NCBI GenBank assembly: GCA_030671915.1 | Contig: DAOVHN010000053.1 | Span: 1 to 9,293 of the forward strand | Reading direction: 5' to 3' | DNA: 9,293 nt | Source of the DNA: Pseudomonadota bacterium | GTDB taxonomy: Bacteria > Pseudomonadota > Alphaproteobacteria > UBA8366 > JADFVY01 | Shown: piece by piece, positions 6,521 through 9,293 of the stretch | Layout: the number at the start of each line of letters is the position of its first letter | Position numbering within the stretch: position 1 is the stretch's first letter | Program-made: the position numbers and the translations under genes | Notes under the pieces: model-generated | What the model saw: only the letters and a program-made list of their open reading frames with translations | Databases searched by the model: none | What the model was told of the DNA's origin: nothing

Positions 6521-7546
6521 ATGGAAGCAATCCACAACGTCATCATCGGCAACGGCAGCGCGGGCAACGGCGCCGCGGTCACGCTGCGCGAACGCGACCC
6601 GGACTGCCGCATCACCATCATCACCATGGGCAGCCTGCCCTTCTATAACCGCTATGACCTGCCCCGGGTGTTTCGCGGCTGTTACGATTGGCGCGAAATC
6701 CTGGTTCATCCCCTGTCCTATTACGACGATCAGAATATCACGCTGCGCCGCAACAGCCGGGTAACCGATGTCGATGGACGCAACCGCGCGATCGTCTTCG
6801 CCCACAACGAGACAATGCACTACGACCGTCTGCTGGTCTGCGCCGGCGGGCAGGGATATCTGCCGGAGGAGCTTAGCGACTATCGCGGCCTGATGAACAG
6901 CTTCAGCTCGTTCGAGGCGGCCATATCCACTTACAAGGCGTTGCCCGCCGGGGGCACGCTAATCATGCTGGGCGGCGACATGATCGGGCTGGATCTGGCC
7001 CGCACCCTGATTGATACCGGATACCGGGTCGTGCTGTTGACCAATGAATATACCTTCTGGCCCCACCGCGTCGCCGACGACGAACGCGACGGTTTCATCA
7101 AGGCGCTGGAACATATGGGTATCGAGGTCGTGGATGGCGTCCGCCCGGTCACGGTGGAAGAAGGCGAGGCCGGCAAGCCCGCCCGCCGTGTGATCTTCGA
7201 GGATGGCGGCGATATCCTTGGCGACGTGGCGATGCCTTCCTACGGGCTGGTTCCCACCGCCGAATTCATGCTGGGCTCGGGCGTCGATATCGAACGCGGC
7301 ATGCTGGTCGATCCCATGCTGCACACCACAGACGAAAACATCTGGGCCGCCGGCGACGTCTGCCAGATCTGGTCGGCGGAGGACAATGCCTACCGGTTCT
7401 ATTACGGCTGGAGCAATGTGCGGCTGATGGGTGAGGTGGCTGCGCGCAACGTTACCGGCGCCAACGAGGCCTTCGAGGGGCTGGAGGACGAGCGCCTTCG
7501 CGTCGACAGGAAGGGGCATCTCGCATCGCCCTTCTGGGAACATTAG
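6521..7546 (+). CDS. FAD-dependent pyridine-nucleotide oxidoreductase (NirB N-domain / NADH:rubredoxin reductase-like)
   Basis: Predicted flavoprotein of 341 residues with the two-dinucleotide-binding fold. The N-terminal FAD motif is IIGNGSAGNGAA (8-19), followed by FYNRYDLPRVFRG (41-53), the Y-x-R-x-x-L-P segment typical of nitrite reductase NirB and related NADH-dependent reductases. The central NAD(P) motif is LGGDMIGLDLA (150-160), a GxGxxG variant with Asp at the third position. The second FAD motif is IWAAGDVCQ (274-282). No CxxxxC redox disulfide is present, so it is not a disulfide reductase. It is shorter than most relatives (about 380-420 residues) and lacks a clear C-terminal interface domain, so it may work as a subunit. 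It starts three bases after the preceding gene and ends four bases before the 2-oxoacid oxidoreductase gene. It could be the NAD(P)-reactive subunit of that enzyme, in the way phenylglyoxylate:NAD+ oxidoreductase has a FAD subunit; this is inferred from position. Confidence 0.82.
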   Translation: MEAIHNVIIGNGSAGNGAAVTLRERDPDCRITIITMGSLPFYNRYDLPRVFRGCYDWREILVHPLSYYDDQNITLRRNSRVTDVDGRNRAIVFAHNETMHYDRLLVCAGGQGYLPEELSDYRGLMNSFSSFEAAISTYKALPAGGTLIMLGGDMIGLDLARTLIDTGYRVVLLTNEYTFWPHRVADDERDGFIKALEHMGIEVVDGVRPVTVEEGEAGKPARRVIFEDGGDILGDVAMPSYGLVPTAEFMLGSGVDIERGMLVDPMLHTTDENIWAAGDVCQIWSAEDNAYRFYYGWSNVRLMGEVAARNVTGANEAFEGLEDERLRVDRKGHLASPFWEH

Positions 7547-7550
7547 GGTC

Positions 7551-9293
7551 ATGAACAAGAACGGCACGGACATACAGTTTGCGGTTATCGGCTCGGCCGG
7601 CGACGGCACGATCGCGGCCGGCGACATCCTGAAGCGGTCGATGGCGCGCCTCGGCTACAAGGTCATCGCCTTCGACATCTATCCGGCGGAAATCCGTGGT
7701 TTCGGCAAATGCATCTCGCGGGTGCGGGTCACCACCGAACAGGCCTATTCGCTGAAGCGCCATTCCGACGTGCTGATCTCGCTGGACGACAGCTACGCGA
7801 TTCCCCATGTCGGCGAGGTGCGCGATAACGGCGCTGTCATTTACGAGTCCTCGCCGATCGCCAGGCTGCCGGAAGGCGGCCACATGACCGCCCATGTCAA
7901 ACCCAGCCAGTTGCCCTACGGGGTGCGGGTGCGCGAAATATCCGAGCGCGCGACGGCCTCGGCCCGGTCGCGCAATATAGTGGTGCTGGGCTATCTGGCA
8001 GGGCTCTACGGTATCGACCCCGCCGCCTTCCGCCAGATCATCGCCGACAAGTTCCGCAGCAAGGCGGAAGCCGTCACCACGCAGAATACCGCTGCCTTCA
8101 ATGCGGGCTTCGAGGCGGGCCAAGCCGTTTTCAAGCTGGATGACATCATCCTCGGCGAGCCCAGCCGGAACTGCGAGGGGGAAAAGGCCATCATGATGAC
8201 CGGTAACGGCGCTGTCGTGCGCGGCTGCATCCATGCGGGGCTGGACACTGTCTTCGGCTATCCGTTCACGCCGGCGACCACGATCCTGGAAAGGCTGGCG
8301 GCGGAACTGCCGAAACATGGCGGCCGTGTCCTGCAGACCGAGGACGAGATTTCCGCCATCGCGGCGACCATTGGCGCCGGTTACGCCGGGAGCCGCGCCG
8401 CGACCGCGACCTCCGGCCCGGGTCTGGCGCTGATGACCGAGATGCTGGGGCTGGGCGTGATGGGCGAGGTGCCGTCGGTGGTCTTCGTCAGCCAGCGCGG
8501 CGGCCCGTCCACCGGCTTGCCGACCAAGACCGAACAGTCTGACCTGAACCTCGCGGTATTCGGCGGCGCCGGCGACGCCCAGCGGATCGTGCTCGCCCCG
8601 ACAAATGTGGATGGCTGCTACCGCACCGCCGGCAAGGCGCTGGAGATGGCGGAGCAATATCAGACGCCGGTCATCGTGCTGCTGGATCTCTATCTTTCCA
8701 ACCGTTACGAGACCGTTGTGCCGCCCGGGGAAAACCCTTTCACCGCCAATCTGGACAAGAAGATGAAGCCGGGCCGCGGCGAGTACATGCGGTTCGCCGA
8801 TTCGGACGACCATATCAGCCCCCGCGCCGTTCCCGGCGAGGAAGGCGGCATGCATACGGTGACCGGACTGGAGCACAACCAGCTTGGCAAGCCCAGCGAT
8901 GGGCCGGAAAACCACCACGCGATGAACGTCAAACGCCACTTGAAGCTGGAAGCCGCGCTCAGCCATCCCGATTTCACCATCTGCAAGCGCTTCGGCGACG
9001 AGGGGCCGGTGGACGTCGGCATTCTTGGCTGGGGTTCGACGTTCGGCGAAATCCTGGAAGCCTTGTTCGCCGCCCAGGACGAGGGTATCCGCTGCTCGGC
9101 GATGAAGGTGGTGATGCTGTCGCCGCTGCCGACGGAACGCATCGAGGCCTTCATGGACGATTGCGGCACGGTGCTGGTGCCCGAGTTGAACCATGAGGGG
9201 CAGTTCGCAAACCTGATCTCGGGCGCGCTGGGCCGGCCGGTGACGAAACTGACCCGCTCGACCGGATCGCCGATGCAGGTGGAGGAAATCCTC
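7551..9293 (+). CDS. korA: 2-oxoacid:ferredoxin oxidoreductase, fused gamma-alpha subunit (KorA-like), cut by the right edge
   Basis: The frame is open from the ATG at 7551 to the last base: 581 residues with no stop, so only the C-terminus is missing. Residues about 8-195 are the gamma domain (VIGSAGDGTIAAGDIL, then YPAEIRGFGKCISRVRV). Residues about 212-400 are the alpha pyrimidine-binding domain: FGYPFTPATTI, LQTEDEISAI, the hallmark TSGPGLALMTEMLGLGVMGE, and SQRGGPSTGLPTKTEQSDL (314-332). TGLEHNQLG (438-446) and the following NVKRHLKLE are typical of the 2-oxoglutarate (KorA) branch, and the transketolase C-terminal-like domain follows from about 485. The family is about 560-630 residues, so few residues should be missing. 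With a beta subunit carrying TPP and an Fe-S cluster, the enzyme oxidises a 2-oxoacid with CoA and reduces ferredoxin, or runs in reverse. No beta subunit is visible; it should lie just beyond 9293. A weak AGGG precedes the ATG, consistent with coupling to the gene four bases upstream. 2-Oxoglutarate is the best guess; pyruvate or an aryl 2-oxoacid cannot be excluded. Confidence 0.9.
   Translation, partial: MNKNGTDIQFAVIGSAGDGTIAAGDILKRSMARLGYKVIAFDIYPAEIRGFGKCISRVRVTTEQAYSLKRHSDVLISLDDSYAIPHVGEVRDNGAVIYESSPIARLPEGGHMTAHVKPSQLPYGVRVREISERATASARSRNIVVLGYLAGLYGIDPAAFRQIIADKFRSKAEAVTTQNTAAFNAGFEAGQAVFKLDDIILGEPSRNCEGEKAIMMTGNGAVVRGCIHAGLDTVFGYPFTPATTILERLAAELPKHGGRVLQTEDEISAIAATIGAGYAGSRAATATSGPGLALMTEMLGLGVMGEVPSVVFVSQRGGPSTGLPTKTEQSDLNLAVFGGAGDAQRIVLAPTNVDGCYRTAGKALEMAEQYQTPVIVLLDLYLSNRYETVVPPGENPFTANLDKKMKPGRGEYMRFADSDDHISPRAVPGEEGGMHTVTGLEHNQLGKPSDGPENHHAMNVKRHLKLEAALSHPDFTICKRFGDEGPVDVGILGWGSTFGEILEALFAAQDEGIRCSAMKVVMLSPLPTERIEAFMDDCGTVLVPELNHEGQFANLISGALGRPVTKLTRSTGSPMQVEEIL

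Noticed and set aside
6430..6648. Small plus-strand frame containing a run of six histidines
   Set aside because: It overlaps the junction of two well-supported genes in another frame. The His run comes from repeated ATC ACC codons of the real FAD reductase read out of frame.
7452..9194. Long open frame of 580 codons on the minus strand
   Set aside because: It is antisense to the KorA-like gene, which has clear family motifs across its whole length. The minus-strand product is rich in His, Arg and Ala with no recognisable domain, a typical shadow in GC-rich DNA.

Overview
This is a GC-rich bacterial window with compact genes, GTG as well as ATG starts, Shine-Dalgarno sites and a TTGAC-N4-GTCAA site of the FNR/FixK type. 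It fits a metabolically versatile proteobacterium, probably an alphaproteobacterium. That placement is inference: there is no rRNA or other marker gene. I found no tRNA, mobile element, CRISPR array or origin.

Left part (1-2470): a leftward HxlR-type winged-helix regulator (144-839) stands divergent from a rightward berberine-bridge-type FAD-dependent oxidase (1049-2470). The 209-base gap holds a good sigma-70-like promoter for the regulator and a perfect 13-base palindrome touching that promoter, a plausible operator for self-regulation and perhaps for the oxidase. A separate 31-base inverted repeat (52-82) lies beyond the end of the regulator gene.

Middle (2470-4100): a leftward D-aminoacylase / N-acyl-D-amino-acid deacylase gene (2540-3994) converges on the oxidase, with a perfect 8-bp stem-loop between the two stop codons. 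Its start faces a divergent promoter region with an FNR/FixK-like box (4022-4035). The box centre lies exactly 41.5 bases upstream of the start site implied by a -10-like TACACT, which is class II activator geometry for the rightward operon.

Right part (4101-9293): four closely spaced rightward genes appear to form an operon. They encode a hemerythrin-domain protein (O2/NO-type di-iron), a GltD-like NAD(P)H:FAD oxidoreductase with a C-terminal ferredoxin domain, a second small FAD/NAD(P) oxidoreductase, and a gamma-alpha fusion subunit of a 2-oxoacid (2-oxoglutarate-like) ferredoxin oxidoreductase that runs off the right edge. The TPP-binding beta subunit should follow outside the window. Together they look like a low-oxygen module linking CoA-dependent 2-oxoacid oxidation to ferredoxin and NAD(P)H. 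The direction of electron flow, and whether the two flavoproteins form one complex with the oxidoreductase, cannot be read from the sequence.
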